A stretch of DNA of 64,000 nt, taken from NCBI RefSeq assembly GCF_001648595.1, contig NZ_LBAW01000014.1, positions 1 through 64,000 on the forward strand, given 5' to 3'. The position numbers and the translations under genes were made by a program. How positions within the stretch are numbered: the stretch's first letter is position 1; the number at the start of each line of letters is the position of its first letter. This document shows positions 29,201-36,583 of this stretch, piece after piece. Source of the stretch: Legionella bozemanae (lineage in GTDB: Bacteria > Pseudomonadota > Gammaproteobacteria > Legionellales > Legionellaceae). The notes beneath the pieces were generated by a model that was not told where the DNA came from, ran no database searches, and saw only the letters and a list, made by a program, of their open reading frames with translations.

Positions 29201-29497
29201 ATGAAGCAAAAATAATAAACGTTCTTCAGGTTGCGATGAATCGATAGGTAAATAAGCACATCCTGCTTTTAAAACAGCAATAAGTGTTATTAGAAAATCA
29301 AATGAACGGTCTAAACACAGAGCAATAGGGGTATCTGGCTTTAAACCTGTGTCCTGTAAGTAATGAGCGAGTTGGTTTGCCCTTCGATTCAACTCACTAT
29401 AAGTCAGTTTATCATTTCCTCTTAGAGCGGCAATATGGTGAGGAAAATGATGAGCATACTCTTCAAATAAGGCTTGTATTATTTTTTTATTCGCCAT
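26213..29497 (-). CDS. One-module NRPS, adenylation-PCP-condensation
   Basis: A 1094-residue non-ribosomal peptide synthetase. Domains: adenylation 1-510 with A3 (YTSGSTGTPKG, about 155), A5 (NEYGPTE), A7 (YKTGDLC), A8 (GRIDEQVKIRGYRIEPSEIE) and A10 (NGKLDK); peptidyl carrier with S549 (LGGHSLSA); and a C-terminal condensation domain with H739/D743 (HLISDEH), where the canonical second-histidine-to-Gly end HHxxxDG is degenerate (P before H, E in place of G). No thioesterase or reductase. The binding-pocket residues that I can align to GrsA read D235, M236, S239, G301, E322, V330, A331, an unfamiliar combination. The order A-PCP-C, starting with A and ending with C, is unusual and implies a partner enzyme or acceptor. 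The MMPL exporter gene upstream is 192 nt away on the same strand. Confidence 0.88.
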   Translation of the reverse strand: MANKKIIQALFEEYAHHFPHHIAALRGNDKLTYSELNRRANQLAHYLQDTGLKPDTPIALCLDRSFDFLITLIAVLKAGCAYLPIDSSQPEERLLFLLHNSQTPILITKSAFKDKFTAYQGTVILLDLESKNIQKQASDNPSLANNPENLAYIIYTSGSTGTPKGVLIEHGSVVNYCHWFADYTRCKPQQRIDFSANPIFDMSVSTTIVPLMLGLTVVLCDDVIKKEVRSYLHYLAKSRINIMKLTPSYFKVLLHEAKNNFIVLPHLHSIILGGENLSSAECKSWLALYPKHILFNEYGPTETTVAIAAYEVNILNCENLDTNVPLGITGSNMNGVILDTNHQPVPDGEPGELFISGKCLARGYLNQPELTQQQFIIKNKTRFYKTGDLCKKRSDGMFEYLGRIDEQVKIRGYRIEPSEIEKHLITHPEIKEVALLAQKDSFGEQRLVAYYVLKNHNAILNTNQIRQHLQKYLPEYMIPTVFVKVGSFSLTANGKLDKSSLPVPLLTVRHNYIEPVTALEKKLTQIWSDELGIQLIGIHDDFFDLGGHSLSAARIISKINDELSRNISLHDFYKATNIAKLVPIIKNTKKNKKKHPRRILNNHKIPHIPLSDFQFLLWMSNTFEPRAQKLNIVARKRLNGRLNELALEFAFQAILKKHETLTYQIFKLKPAQKIQRKWSFKLDVTDFTSLSTQQSEEKLQKSMTQLINFYPWPKKTPLIIGKLFYLHENESELQICMPHLISDEHCIDILFSELSKFYQQYNQLTLDKISADSQFKEHIFNERTAMKMHQEEGASFWKEYLKDANLFTFPEEYVVRDMKAENIPYSTYSVLSEESLNHFKLFCEQNHISMSNALCAVIALALRNCSGSHKSEIPSTHMNIIQSTRDNSIYDNTIGCFLRVEPIKIILDATATLMDLAQQIRHTTINTSRYQYCSNLVKLCSINSFKPNIIENFITHLVTPLYINLLKIPSIYRKILQRCGSRMIAFKRNTNFLINLNIRSNFIEPPGKNPELFGFNTKPIKNDNIDLLTIDYIFEASFIRDDNQNTRSLIISANLKPEFREKIIREVIQIIDSVPLEKNSNEQNLKYEHEEQFF

Positions 29498-29689
29498 TTT
29501 TTATCCCATATTCGGCAGTTAAGGAATAATGCGAAAACTAAAATCTTATCCTGAAGCTAAAGGTTTTTAGTTATTATGAAGTTTCATGAGCTCAGTGTTA
29601 TTTAAATTCCTTTTCTGCCACAAAATAGCTAAAAAACCTTTAAATTCAGTATAGTAAACACTCCCGGTATATTCAACTTAAGTGATGGA

Positions 29690-31909
29690 TTACAGCTTAG
29701 GCAGGATTCGATCCAACCATTTGGGGAGATACCAGACCCAAGACTTAAAGAGAGCCATTGTTGCGGGAACTAAAAAGCTTCGTATCAAAAAGGCATCTAC
29801 GAAAATAGCAACTGCGATGCCAAGGCCAAATGCTTTGACCATTAATACATCGGCGATCAAAAAAGCACAGCAAATCACGATGACAATCAGTGCAGCACTT
29901 GTAATAATACGGCTGCTTTTTTCAATACCAAAAATAATACTCTTGTTGTTATCTTTAGTTAACTGATGTGCCTCTTTAATTCGAGTCAATAAAAATACTT
30001 CATAGTCCATTGAAAAACCAAAAAGAGCACAAAATATGATGACTAATAAACTAATATCGAGCATTCCTTGTGGCTGGAAGTTAAGCACTTCAGCGAAATA
30101 CCCTTCCTGGAATATAAAAACCAGGGCTCCATATGAAGCGCTTAGGCTTAATAAGGTCATTACAATTGCTTTTAATGGCAAAAATAAAGATCTCAATAAT
30201 AGAAGGAGTATCAGATAAGAAAACACCATTATCCAAAGGATGGCATAAGGGAGATAATGATAAATACTATGAAGCACATCAATATTACTCACAGCTACTC
30301 CAGTAACTTGTACCTTTAATCCCGAGCCTAATTTTGTTTCCTGCAACTCATTAATAAGCTTTTTGGTTTCTTCGGAATCTGCTGGATATTTGCTGATCAC
30401 ATTAATGACTGCCATATGTTTGGTTGTCGTTGTTTTAAGCAATTGTTTCACGCTCGGATCGAGTAATTTTTTATCTAAATGATAAAGAGTGTAATATTGT
30501 CCCTTTTTTAGATCCGAATTACTGCTGATGATGCCATTGACTTCTTTGACCAGTGGATTGCGTTTTAGCTTTTGGACTAAATTATATATTTTAGAAAGAT
30601 TCTGGCGTGACAAAATTGATGAAGACGGTGATTCGATAACCAATATTACAGGATTTAATTGTTCAATCTGAAATTTCTTTGCATACGTATCGTAGAATGC
30701 TCGATTTTCTGATTTTTCTGGGAAAATGCGATAATCTGAAATACCAAACTTTGACACTAACAAAGGGTATCCCAGTACCAATAAAAAAATAAGAATGGGG
30801 AAGAAAAAGAGAGTAGGATGATGAACTACTCGCTCTGCAAGCCAGCGCCAGCAACTGGCATTATTTTTGTTCTTAAATAGACGTACTGAGAGCAAGTTAA
30901 TTTTTGATTTCAGAACGGCAAGAATTGCTGGTAAAAATATAGTGGATATGAGTACTGCGAAAAAAACAGCAGCTAAGCCGCCGACTGCAACTGAAAAAAG
31001 AATATTGACTGGAAATAAAAATAATGCACTGAGGCTCACAAAAACAGCTAAACCACTAAAGAAAATTGCTTTACCTGCGGTTTCTTGAGTGGTTGCTATC
31101 GCCTTTTCAATATTTAATCCATTCTTTAATTCATCTCTAAATCGACTAATAAAAAATAATGAATAATCCAAGCAAAGACACAGGCCGAGTAATAAGGCAA
31201 TGTTGACGGTAAAAATAGAAAGGGTAAACAGATGTCCTAAAAAATAGAGTGTAGTTAGGATAATTATGGCGCATCCGCCTCCTAAAATAATGGGGAGTGC
31301 TGCTGCAATTACTGATCCAAATACAAGAATTAAAGTGATAATTGCTACTGGGGTGGCAACCATATCTGCTTTAAAAAGGTCTGTTTGTGTTTGTTGATTC
31401 ACATTTTGTACAAAAAGTGGTTCTCCGCCAATTTGCACGGTCATGCGTGACGGTTTTTTTATTGATTCTGTAAATTGTTTTAATAAGTCATCGCTAAGCT
31501 GTTTATTGCTTTTGATGATCACCACAACATAAGCTGTATGTTTATCCTTGGAAATTTGATGGGTGTCGTCAGGATAAATAATTTCGTGTTTAATTGGAAA
31601 ATCGTTTAAATCGGATAATGATGCTTTAATTTTTTTCTTAAATTGAGCCTGGGTCGCTAAAAGTTTATCGCTATGATACATAATAAGAAATTTATTCTTA
31701 TCGTTATATCCCAATTTTTTATTCATATAATTTTCAGCAAGGGCACTTGCTGAACTTTCATCAATAAATCCAGTAGTTTTAAATGGATCAACAATGTGCG
31801 GTAAAAAGGGGATGCAGAGTAATATAGCAAGCACCCATAAGCCTATAATTGGCCAACGAAGCTTATTTATCAATCTTCCTAATCGGTACGACAGTGCTTT
31901 TTTTTGCAT
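29690..31909 (-). CDS. MMPL-family RND transporter
   Basis: A 739-residue inner-membrane protein with the 1+5 / 1+5 helix arrangement and two large extracytoplasmic loops (about 40-165 and 390-520) of MMPL proteins. The segment LGLCLCLDYSLFFISR and the second-half equivalent FGFSMDYEVFLLTRI are the conserved D-Y motifs carrying the proton-relay Asp residues. MMPL exporters move lipids or siderophores/lipopeptides outward; the NRPS 192 nt downstream suggests its product as cargo. Divergent from epmC, with which it shares a 90-nt intergenic region. Confidence 0.88.
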   Translation of the reverse strand: MQKKALSYRLGRLINKLRWPIIGLWVLAILLCIPFLPHIVDPFKTTGFIDESSASALAENYMNKKLGYNDKNKFLIMYHSDKLLATQAQFKKKIKASLSDLNDFPIKHEIIYPDDTHQISKDKHTAYVVVIIKSNKQLSDDLLKQFTESIKKPSRMTVQIGGEPLFVQNVNQQTQTDLFKADMVATPVAIITLILVFGSVIAAALPIILGGGCAIIILTTLYFLGHLFTLSIFTVNIALLLGLCLCLDYSLFFISRFRDELKNGLNIEKAIATTQETAGKAIFFSGLAVFVSLSALFLFPVNILFSVAVGGLAAVFFAVLISTIFLPAILAVLKSKINLLSVRLFKNKNNASCWRWLAERVVHHPTLFFFPILIFLLVLGYPLLVSKFGISDYRIFPEKSENRAFYDTYAKKFQIEQLNPVILVIESPSSSILSRQNLSKIYNLVQKLKRNPLVKEVNGIISSNSDLKKGQYYTLYHLDKKLLDPSVKQLLKTTTTKHMAVINVISKYPADSEETKKLINELQETKLGSGLKVQVTGVAVSNIDVLHSIYHYLPYAILWIMVFSYLILLLLLRSLFLPLKAIVMTLLSLSASYGALVFIFQEGYFAEVLNFQPQGMLDISLLVIIFCALFGFSMDYEVFLLTRIKEAHQLTKDNNKSIIFGIEKSSRIITSAALIVIVICCAFLIADVLMVKAFGLGIAVAIFVDAFLIRSFLVPATMALFKSWVWYLPKWLDRILPKL

Positions 31910-31999
31910 TTTTATCGTCGGAACTCCAAATCCAGGAACTCATAAAAAATAATGACTCTTTAATTATATTAGTATAAATTAGCCACTATGTGTAAATTA

Positions 32000-32551
32000 A
32001 TGAGTGAAAAGCTATTAGTGCATCAATATCAAGATTTAATCACGCTTTTTTATAATTGCTTCGGTGAAGAGTTTAATACCAGGCTAGTTAAAGGCGATAA
32101 TGAGCCTATCTACATCCCTGCTGGTGAACAGCACCCTTACAACGCTATATATTTTGCCCATGGCTTTTTTAGCAGTGCTTTGCATGAATGTTCCCACTGG
32201 CTCATTGCCGGCGAAGAGCGTAGAAAACAAGTCGATTTTGGATATTGGTATATGCCTGATGGACGTAGTGCAGAGCAACAGGCGTTATTTCAACAAGTTG
32301 AAGTAAAACCGCAGGCAATGGAATGGATTCTTTCAAAGGCAGCGGGGCATAAATTTTATATCAGTATCGACAATTTAAATGGTATGGAATCAGATACTAT
32401 TGCTTTTAAACAGTCAGTATATAAGCAAGTGGTACATTATTGTAAACATGGGTTATCACAACGTGCGCAAAAATTTCGCGATGCTTTATGTTCCTTCTAT
32501 GGTCAACCAAGTGCTTTAAGGATGGAGGATTTTTCTTTAGATGAATTATAA
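32000..32551 (+). CDS. epmC: Elongation factor P hydroxylase EpmC
   Basis: A 183-residue enzyme (YfcM family) hydroxylating the beta-lysyl-lysine of EF-P. The segment FNTRLVKGDNEPIYIPAG, the metal-binding HECSHWLIAGEERRK and VDFGYWYMPDGRSAEQQ match the family. I start at the ATG at 32000, which aligns with the E. coli start; an ATG four codons upstream (31988) is also in frame. EpmA/EpmB partners are not in this window. Confidence 0.93.
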   Translation: MSEKLLVHQYQDLITLFYNCFGEEFNTRLVKGDNEPIYIPAGEQHPYNAIYFAHGFFSSALHECSHWLIAGEERRKQVDFGYWYMPDGRSAEQQALFQQVEVKPQAMEWILSKAAGHKFYISIDNLNGMESDTIAFKQSVYKQVVHYCKHGLSQRAQKFRDALCSFYGQPSALRMEDFSLDEL

Positions 32552-32671
32552 CATTTTATGAACTCCTGATTTTATTAACAAGATCTCTGGATACTGCGCA
32601 TAAAGCGCAATACGTCGGGAATAGCAGTGGGGACTTGCACCAGATTGCAGGCGCATTAAATGCCCTTGGCA

Positions 32672-33802
32672 TCAATGATGCAGTACTACACCTAAAGTCC
32701 AGTCCAGATTTTGCTCTGCAGGAATATAGTTCACTGGTTGATTTACTGTTAGACCATAGCCTTCTACCATTAAAGCATAATAAAAAGCGGGTAAGAGGCA
32801 ATATGTCTCGATGTATTCATTGTTTGGAAATTGATCGCTGAGACTTTCCCATTGTTGATGACAAATCAGAGCATTTGCTTGTTGCAGTAAATCCTGAATG
32901 GTCAATTGATTGTTTTGGAACTGAAACGGTTTGCTTTCTACAAGATTTGGAAAACCACCAATGGCGTACCAAGAATTAATATGGCTGGCAGAAAGATCTG
33001 GCTGCACTTCATTACTGACCTTATGCATTTTAATTAAGGGAGTCACTTCTTGTTCACAAGCCAATGCATCACCTTGCCCATGACTGCCATCAGAAAGAGG
33101 ATAGCCATCCGAGAAGCAGGAGGCTGTATCCAGAAGTTGGTGAGCCATTTCATTTTGTCCAAGACCCAGGAAACTATGAACAGATAAATTGATGCGGCGG
33201 CCGTAAAGCTCCAATTCAACTTGCGCTCCTTTATTATCCGTTTTGTTGCGTATTGGAAAAACAATTTGTACTGATGCACCACCAATATCCATAACACCTA
33301 CTGGCTCATTAGAAGATGATTTGAGGGCTCCTATATGATAATTGACTGCAAGCCAGTCATATAAAGCTTCATCATGTCCTGTAATGGTTTTTGCTTCTAC
33401 AAGTTGCCATTCAGATTTCTGGTTAAACCACTTTTGTACTTCCTGATAATAAGTTTTTTGTTTGGTTTGTGGCACAAGACGCATTCCTGCAGTTGCATAA
33501 AAATAAACGGGCATGTGCTGGGCAGGGGCTCCTGAGAAAAGCGTTGTCAAGTATGCATCTACAGTATTTTGATTGGCTTCAATCATTGAAAATCCAGGCC
33601 TGATCTTTTTAGACCATATTTCTGTAATACGAGAAGGCGTGTTTGTTTCATCAAGATCATAAGCAAAAACATGAAGTCTTGATCCCGTACTCCCTGCATC
33701 AACAACGGCAATACATTGATGTTCAGCACATGCAGCAGCGTCGGCATAAATATTAGGGGCTACTACAAAGAAGGAAGAGATGAAGAGTAAAAAACGAAAC
33801 AT
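32672..33802 (-). CDS. Secreted ecto-NTPDase (apyrase, GDA1/CD39 family)
   Basis: A 376-residue exported nucleoside triphosphate diphosphohydrolase. Signal peptide MFRFLLFISSFFVVAPNIYA; I start at the ATG at 33802 because the 19 extra residues from 33859 would bury the signal. Apyrase-conserved regions are visible: ACR1 DAGSTGSRLHVF, ACR2 FYATAGMRL, ACR3-like TGHDEALYDW, ACR4 MDIGGASVQIVF and ACR5-like WYAIGGF. Several cysteines suggest disulfides. Legionella pneumophila has an exported CD39-like NTPDase (Lpg1905) needed for intracellular replication; this is a relative, hydrolysing NTPs and NDPs outside the cytosol. Convergent with epmC. Confidence 0.92.
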   Translation of the reverse strand: MFRFLLFISSFFVVAPNIYADAAACAEHQCIAVVDAGSTGSRLHVFAYDLDETNTPSRITEIWSKKIRPGFSMIEANQNTVDAYLTTLFSGAPAQHMPVYFYATAGMRLVPQTKQKTYYQEVQKWFNQKSEWQLVEAKTITGHDEALYDWLAVNYHIGALKSSSNEPVGVMDIGGASVQIVFPIRNKTDNKGAQVELELYGRRINLSVHSFLGLGQNEMAHQLLDTASCFSDGYPLSDGSHGQGDALACEQEVTPLIKMHKVSNEVQPDLSASHINSWYAIGGFPNLVESKPFQFQNNQLTIQDLLQQANALICHQQWESLSDQFPNNEYIETYCLLPAFYYALMVEGYGLTVNQPVNYIPAEQNLDWTLGVVLHH

Positions 33803-33934
33803 AGTTACAATCTCAATTAAAAGTAGACAAATAATACAGTATGTATCTTTTGTTTTCAATATGATATTATGTGGAAAAAATGATACACTAACTTCTTATT
33901 TTTTTATGTTAGGTACACTTTACTTTCATGCTTT

Positions 33935-33966
33935 CAGGTAGGATTAAAAATCTAACCTGCTTTTTC
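33935..33966 (+). terminator. Stem-loop with T-run in the leader of the EamA transporter gene
   Basis: CAGGTAGGATT pairs imperfectly with AATCTAACCTG around an AAAA loop (33935-33959), followed by CTTTTTCG. It lies 30 nt upstream of the transporter start, in the same orientation, so it could attenuate its transcription, or end a transcript from the divergent NTPDase promoter region. Confidence 0.45.
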
Positions 33967-33995
33967 GTAAGTCAGTTTTTTCAGGCAGTATTATC

Positions 33996-34913
33996 ATGAT
34001 GATAAATCAAGAATATCGCGGTTCTATCTATGCCATTTTATCTGGATTTCTTTACGGGTTTATTGGTTATTTTGGTCTAAGCGCAATGAATGGCAATTTA
34101 TCCGCGAGCACTATGTTGTTTTGGCGCTTTTTAATTTCCAGCATGATTATTTTAATTATCATGTTGCCAAAAATTAAAAAAAACAACGATTCTTATAAAA
34201 ATATGTTTCTTGCCTTTTTAACAGGCGCTTTTTTTTATGGTATATCAACCTGGCTTTACTTTTTAGCATCTAATTACATAGGTTCTGGACTGGCGATGGT
34301 TATCTTTTTTACCTATCCGGTACTCATTATGTTGCTCAATTATTTTTTTTACGGGCAATCGATACCACAAGTTTATTATTTTGCGATTCTAGTGATTTTA
34401 ATGGGAATGACGCTTATGGTGGACTTGGATGCATTGTCTTTTAACTTATGGGGTATTTTACTGGGGATTGCTTCTGCTTTTTTTTATGCGTGCTATGTAA
34501 TAGGCAGCAAAAGAAATGAACTCTCTCCAAATATGTCTACTTTTATGGTTTGTTTGGGGTGTATGGTAACCAGTTCATTCGTTTCTCTTTTTAATCACTC
34601 TTTTGCCATCCCATCTTCAACGGACGTTTGGTATCATTTATTTGGCATCTCTGTTATTGCAACTGTAGCTCCCATAATTTTGTTGCTGTATAGCTTAAAA
34701 TACATCAGCTCAGAAAAAGCCTCTATTTTATCCGTTTTAGAGCCGGTATTTGTGGTCATTTTTGGTGTATTGCTTTTAGGTGAAGAACTGAACTTCTGGG
34801 GCGCTGCAGGTATTGTATTCGTATTAACAGGCGCGCTTCTTACTTTGTTTAGCCATAAAATCACTATTGGCCAATTGAAGTTTCAGCTCGTACGCAGTGA
34901 AGATGCGGGGTAA
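33996..34913 (+). CDS. EamA/DMT-family transporter
   Basis: A 305-residue inner-membrane protein with ten hydrophobic helices in two EamA repeats; the second half contains the typical SSEKASILSVLEPVFVVIFGVLLLGEEL segment. Family members export amino acids, purines or other metabolites; substrate unknown. Two adjacent ATG codons (33996, 33999) begin the gene. The leader has a terminator-like hairpin. Confidence 0.88.
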   Translation: MMINQEYRGSIYAILSGFLYGFIGYFGLSAMNGNLSASTMLFWRFLISSMIILIIMLPKIKKNNDSYKNMFLAFLTGAFFYGISTWLYFLASNYIGSGLAMVIFFTYPVLIMLLNYFFYGQSIPQVYYFAILVILMGMTLMVDLDALSFNLWGILLGIASAFFYACYVIGSKRNELSPNMSTFMVCLGCMVTSSFVSLFNHSFAIPSSTDVWYHLFGISVIATVAPIILLLYSLKYISSEKASILSVLEPVFVVIFGVLLLGEELNFWGAAGIVFVLTGALLTLFSHKITIGQLKFQLVRSEDAG

Positions 34914-34998
34914 CTGTTCTTATGAATGCATTAGAACCGTAACCTGGGCGCTATTGCCCAGGCAGCATTTTTATTGTGCGAACAGTTAGCTGATATTT

Positions 34999-35133
34999 TT
35001 AATACCAACTTCCATTACAACCGCCACAGCCACCACAATCAGTCGCACAAGTTCCGCAACAGGGATTACCGCCACAGTTGACCAGAAAGGCAGTTGAGCA
35101 CACCAAGATTACAGCCAGTATTATTTTTTTCAT
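34999..35133 (-). CDS. Tiny Cys/Gly-rich exported peptide, lipoprotein-like
   Basis: A 44-residue product starting at an ATG with AAGGA about 6 nt upstream. The first 19 residues are a signal peptide (basic MKKII, hydrophobic ILVCSTAFLV) ending in LVNC, a plausible lipobox. The mature part is only about 25 residues, rich in Cys and Gly (NPCCGTC, DCGGCGGCNG) and ends SWY. No homolog is recognised; it could bind metal or be disulfide-crosslinked. It lies 124 nt upstream of roxA's stop region on the same strand. Confidence 0.6.
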   Translation of the reverse strand: MKKIILAVILVCSTAFLVNCGGNPCCGTCATDCGGCGGCNGSWY

Positions 35134-35238
35134 TACCTGTCCTTATTATGGTATGTATATTAACTATACTCTATGTTTTTGAATTTAACCAATTTACACA
35201 CAAGTTTTTTGTCTTAGCGGTAAAAAGTCAATAAGTCT

Positions 35239-35260
35239 TAGGGTTTGGAAACAGACCCTA
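35239..35260. terminator. Hairpin overlapping the roxA stop codon
   Basis: TAGGGT (35239-35244) pairs with ACCCTA (35255-35260); the right arm contains the roxA stop codon. On the forward strand GTTTTCT follows; on the reverse strand a T-rich stretch follows about 10 nt on. The arm plus loop TAGGGTCTGTTT recurs at 26078-26089. Confidence 0.45.
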
Positions 35261-36442
35261 GTTTTCTGCAATGTATAGCCATTGCAATTTCCATAAATTA
35301 TAAATAAATATTTGATTTTGTGTAGTATTTAAATAAGCAGCAAGAGATTGATGGGATAGGTGACGATTATTGGCAATGTAGCTTAGCAAATCATGAGAAA
35401 CATCGGTTGTATCCCATTCACCGCCATTAACATAAAACTGATATTCGAATTGTTCCTCTGAGTTTTGATAAGCAAAACGACATGTTGCATCTCTGTTCAG
35501 ATCCGATCCTGTGTTTATTTCTTCAATAAAATGTGATAAATCAATGAGTTCATTTTCTTCTAAAGGCAAAGGTAATTGCATTTCTGCCCCTTGATCCAGG
35601 CGTGTTGCAAAGCATCCAAACCAAGATTGCATTATTTTATCGTCACTGATTAATTGTTGTAATAGTTTTTGTGCAGCTTGCCAGGCAGGGCGGGTGATTT
35701 CAGAGGTATTGTGCAAATGAGACCAATCAGGGTCTTGATATAATGTTTTGAATGTTCCTTTTTCAGCCAAATAATCCCCAAGACTATCCAATAATTCTTG
35801 TCCTTGATAACTACGATAGCCAAAAGAGTAGGTCATGCAATCCTCGGAAAGTGAAATGCCGTAGTGGCCTATATGTGGTGGAAGATACAACATATCTCCT
35901 TCTTCAAGAGTCAAACGCTCTTCGACATCAAATTGCTCCATGATACGAAGTTCGAGATCTTTGATGTAATTCTCGTTATTGCATTTTTTAGTAGTAAGCG
36001 ACCATTCTCGGCGTCCTTGAGCTTGATATAAAAAAACATCATAATTATCGTAATGAGGTCCGACACTGCCGTGGAGCGCAGCATAGCTAATCATAATATC
36101 ATCAATCCGCCATTGTGGAATGAAATCAAAATGATCGAGTAAATCATATACTTCAGGAATTAATCTATCCACGCCTTGTACGAGTATGGTCCAATGGGTT
36201 GGGGGTAGGAGTTTAAAGTCATTTTCAGAAAATGGTCCGCGCTTTAAATGCCAATAGGGTTTTTCATGAGGTGTTTCAAAGACAAGGCGACTTTCAACAT
36301 CTTCTTCAAGTGCAAGGCCTGCCAATTCATCAGCAGATAATGGATTAGTAAAATCCGGAATGGCATTACGAATCACTAGAGGTTTTTTCTGCCAATACTC
36401 ACTGAGAAAGGTTTTTAAAGAAATTTGCTGAAAATTGATCAT
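35258..36442 (-). CDS. roxA: RoxA, 50S ribosomal protein L16 arginine hydroxylase
   Basis: A 394-residue JmjC/cupin-fold 2-oxoglutarate/Fe(II) oxygenase (YcfD family) that hydroxylates an Arg of L16. The iron ligands are visible: H-x-D in GPHYDNYDVF (about 127-130) and the distal His in LPPHIGHYGIS (about 190). The motif KKPLVIRNAIPDF at the N-terminus and the winged-helix C-domain are typical. The length is close to E. coli YcfD. A palindromic repeat lies 34 nt upstream of the start. Confidence 0.93.
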   Translation of the reverse strand: MINFQQISLKTFLSEYWQKKPLVIRNAIPDFTNPLSADELAGLALEEDVESRLVFETPHEKPYWHLKRGPFSENDFKLLPPTHWTILVQGVDRLIPEVYDLLDHFDFIPQWRIDDIMISYAALHGSVGPHYDNYDVFLYQAQGRREWSLTTKKCNNENYIKDLELRIMEQFDVEERLTLEEGDMLYLPPHIGHYGISLSEDCMTYSFGYRSYQGQELLDSLGDYLAEKGTFKTLYQDPDWSHLHNTSEITRPAWQAAQKLLQQLISDDKIMQSWFGCFATRLDQGAEMQLPLPLEENELIDLSHFIEEINTGSDLNRDATCRFAYQNSEEQFEYQFYVNGGEWDTTDVSHDLLSYIANNRHLSHQSLAAYLNTTQNQIFIYNLWKLQWLYIAEN

Positions 36443-36475
36443 ATGGTGTTAATACTCCCAAAAAACATCTGATTA

Positions 36476-36560
36476 TTGTAGCCTGGGTGCAGCGAAGCGA
36501 AACCCAGGATTTTGAGCCTTATTTTTCCCCGGGTTTCGCTTCGCTGCACCCAGGCTACAA
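36476..36560. repeat. Palindromic repeat element, 30-bp perfect arms
   Basis: Two arms of 30 nt (36476-36505 and 36531-36560) are perfect reverse complements, beginning TTGTAGCCTGGGTGCAGC, around a 25-nt loop. It is the best-preserved copy of a family also seen at 47725, 53142 and in part at 10345 and 54497. It lies between roxA and the Kef gene and overlaps neither. Confidence 0.9.
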
Positions 36561-36583
36561 TGAATAAGCTTGAGTTGTACTTT

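Noticed and set aside
32556-32860. Forward and reverse frames within the NTPDase 3' end
   Set aside because: Shadows of the NTPDase coding sequence, in AT/GC-skewed frames without starts or motifs.
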